DNA of 64,000 nucleotides from Paralithodes platypus (Eukaryota; Arthropoda; Malacostraca; Decapoda; Lithodidae): assembly GCA_032716605.1 (NCBI GenBank), contig CM064492.1:55040364-55104363 (forward strand), given 5' to 3'. Numbering within the stretch: position 1 is the first letter of the stretch; each line of letters opens with the position of its first letter. The translations under genes and the position numbers were made by a program. Under the pieces are notes generated by a model. It ran no database searches. It worked only from the letters and a program-made list of their open reading frames with translations, and was not told where the DNA came from. This document shows positions 62,869 to 64,000 of the stretch, piece by piece.

Positions 62869-64000
62869 ACAGTAACAGGAAAATATGTATAGTGTGCGAT
62901 ATTGGATTCAACAAAAGGAGTACAACGTCACAATGTAGTAGATGTAATGAAACAGTACACGATCGATGTACTTACGTTACTAGCAGAAAAGAAGTGGAAT
63001 GCGATAAATGTAGAGAAGTAGCTATTAAAGGTCCTAAAATCATTTGTGAAATATGTGAATCACTCATAACAAGAAAACAAAGGATCCTAAACTGTGTTAA
63101 GTGTAAAACTGTAGCTCACATGAAGTGCATCTCTAAGAAGACCAACAGTGAAGAACGGGAATTCCTATGCAACATATGTGCCTTGCATTCATTACCGAAT
63201 ATTAATGTAAATGAACCAATTAGTATTAACAACTCAGAATCCAGCCAGGACACATTCAAAATCAAAGATGAATACAGAGTGTTCACCAACAAAGGGCTCC
63301 ATCTTATCCACATTAATGCCAGATCAATGTACCATAAATTGTCAGAAATTAACTTGTTAGCTAATAAGGCCAAAGCTTCAATAATTGCAATCACAGAAAC
63401 CTGGCTGGATTCAAGTATAAACGATGGTGAAATAAACATTCAAGGTTTCAATATGGTTAGGAATGATCGCAATAGGCATGGGGGAGGAGTATGTCTGTAT
63501 GTAAAAAACAACCTCACACACACAACTAGGACCGACCTCCATGTAGAAAATCACGAAGCTCTGTGGATCGATCTACACCTGCCGAGGACAAGACCCATCA
63601 CAATTGGGGTATGCTATAGGCCACCAAACGACACACAATTCTTGACCAAATTTGAACGAACTTTGTCATCGCTAGACCCTCGGAATGAATCCATTATACT
63701 AGGGGATTTTAACCTGTGTTACAAACAACGAAATGATAGGCTTGTACGAGAATATAGGCATATACTGACAATGCACAATCACAAACAACTCATCACAACC
63801 CCCACACGTATCTCTGAGAACACTGCCACAATAATAGACCACATAAACTGTAACAGAGAGGACAAAATATCCCAATCAGGGGTTATACAGACTGGGATAA
63901 GTGATCACTTCGTCACATATTGCACACGAAAAACCACAAAAATTACCCTAGAGAATCACAAGGTTATCAAAACAAGGTCACTCAGAAACTACAATAAAGA
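62865..64000 (+). CDS. CR1-like LINE ORF2 (zinc fingers and endonuclease), partial
   Basis: Open from ATG 62865 to the window edge, 378 codons, no stop. Residues 8-47 hold a Cys/His cluster (CIVC, CSRC, HDRC, CDKC), and residues 60-104 a second one (CEIC, CVKC, HMKC, CNIC); both look PHD-like. The APE endonuclease follows: HINARSM, ITETWLD (Glu), GGGVCLYV, CYRPPND, ILGDFNLCY (Asp), TIIDHINC (Asp) and SDHFVTYC (Asp-His). All expected catalytic residues are visible. The RT would lie beyond the edge. It would nick DNA and reverse-transcribe its RNA at the target. Confidence 0.85.
   Translation, partial: MNSNRKICIVCDIGFNKRSTTSQCSRCNETVHDRCTYVTSRKEVECDKCREVAIKGPKIICEICESLITRKQRILNCVKCKTVAHMKCISKKTNSEEREFLCNICALHSLPNINVNEPISINNSESSQDTFKIKDEYRVFTNKGLHLIHINARSMYHKLSEINLLANKAKASIIAITETWLDSSINDGEINIQGFNMVRNDRNRHGGGVCLYVKNNLTHTTRTDLHVENHEALWIDLHLPRTRPITIGVCYRPPNDTQFLTKFERTLSSLDPRNESIILGDFNLCYKQRNDRLVREYRHILTMHNHKQLITTPTRISENTATIIDHINCNREDKISQSGVIQTGISDHFVTYCTRKTTKITLENHKVIKTRSLRNYNK

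Larger units (their letters stand above)
62191..64000 (+). mobile_element. CR1-like LINE, 5' part, runs off the window
   Basis: A 5' UTR-like stretch from about 62185 (TTCGATTAGCTGCGG) is followed by ORF1 (62233-62868) and ORF2 (62865 to the edge). It has two ORFs, an APE endonuclease and N-terminal zinc fingers. The order fits CR1/jockey-clade LINEs. No disruption is visible in the part shown, so it may be a young copy. Confidence 0.8.

Noticed and set aside
1..64000. Integrated virus or host protein-coding genes
   Set aside because: Every long ORF is explained by DIRS or LINE proteins or is a shadow; no capsid, envelope or viral DNA polymerase motif was seen.

Overview
The window is eukaryotic and made almost entirely of transposable elements. 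I see no host gene, rRNA or functional tRNA. The main occupants are tyrosine-recombinase (YR) retrotransposons of the DIRS1-like type: gag-like ORF, RT/RNase H ORF and YR ORF in three frames, inverted terminal repeats (ITRs), and an internal complementary region (ICR). With them are RTE/CR1-type LINEs and non-autonomous DNA transposons with TTAA or TA target duplications. DIRS1-like elements are known to be common in decapod crustaceans, so a decapod genome is my best guess; that is inference, and another arthropod or marine invertebrate is possible.

Left nest (about 480-25754, plus strand). A decayed DIRS element, here called E, has its 3' part split by a second DIRS element, A2 (6170-25155). 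A2's leader is in turn split by a third, A (8580-17865). A is the youngest-looking copy: gag (11281-13902), RT/RNase H (13920-15824) and YR (ending 16777) are all uninterrupted, the RT keeps YLDD, and its two ITRs differ at only a few bases. A2 has deletions, a fourfold tandem amplification of a ~425-bp leader unit, and a stranded extra piece of gag.

Right nest (about 26190-62190). One 5'-truncated LINE (LINE3) is cut into four pieces whose protein reading joins up across 36 kb. The insertions are: LINE1 (26480-48821, itself split by DIRS C and by truncated LINE2 at 47409-48538), a 2.2-kb TA-flanked DNA element (49399-51625), and DIRS D (51751-60999, minus). DIRS C (28304-46186, minus) contains DIRS B (28771-37197, minus) inside its own ICR. 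Each DIRS boundary is flanked by ATT or ATC, and removing the element restores a single ATY at the target, as expected for YR-mediated integration of a circle.

Small DNA elements are scattered over the larger ones. Seven insertions have piggyBac-like TTAA ends: four of one ~480-bp family with an internal hairpin, and three single copies of other families. There is also a ~970-bp pogo-like foldback element in C. From about 62190 a CR1-like LINE with two ORFs starts and runs off the window; its ORF1 stop and ORF2 start overlap as ATGA.

Signals shared by the DIRS copies, including divergent C: (1) a GTGAGT donor just inside the ITR and a polypyrimidine-CAG acceptor 40-75 bases before gag, suggesting a ~1.1-2.3-kb leader intron; (2) a YR frame open through the whole RT/RNase H gene; (3) a strongly over-represented CCGGCGG/CCGCCGG word; (4) leader hairpins; (5) a G-tract just after the YR stop, inside a hairpin in the A-like copies.
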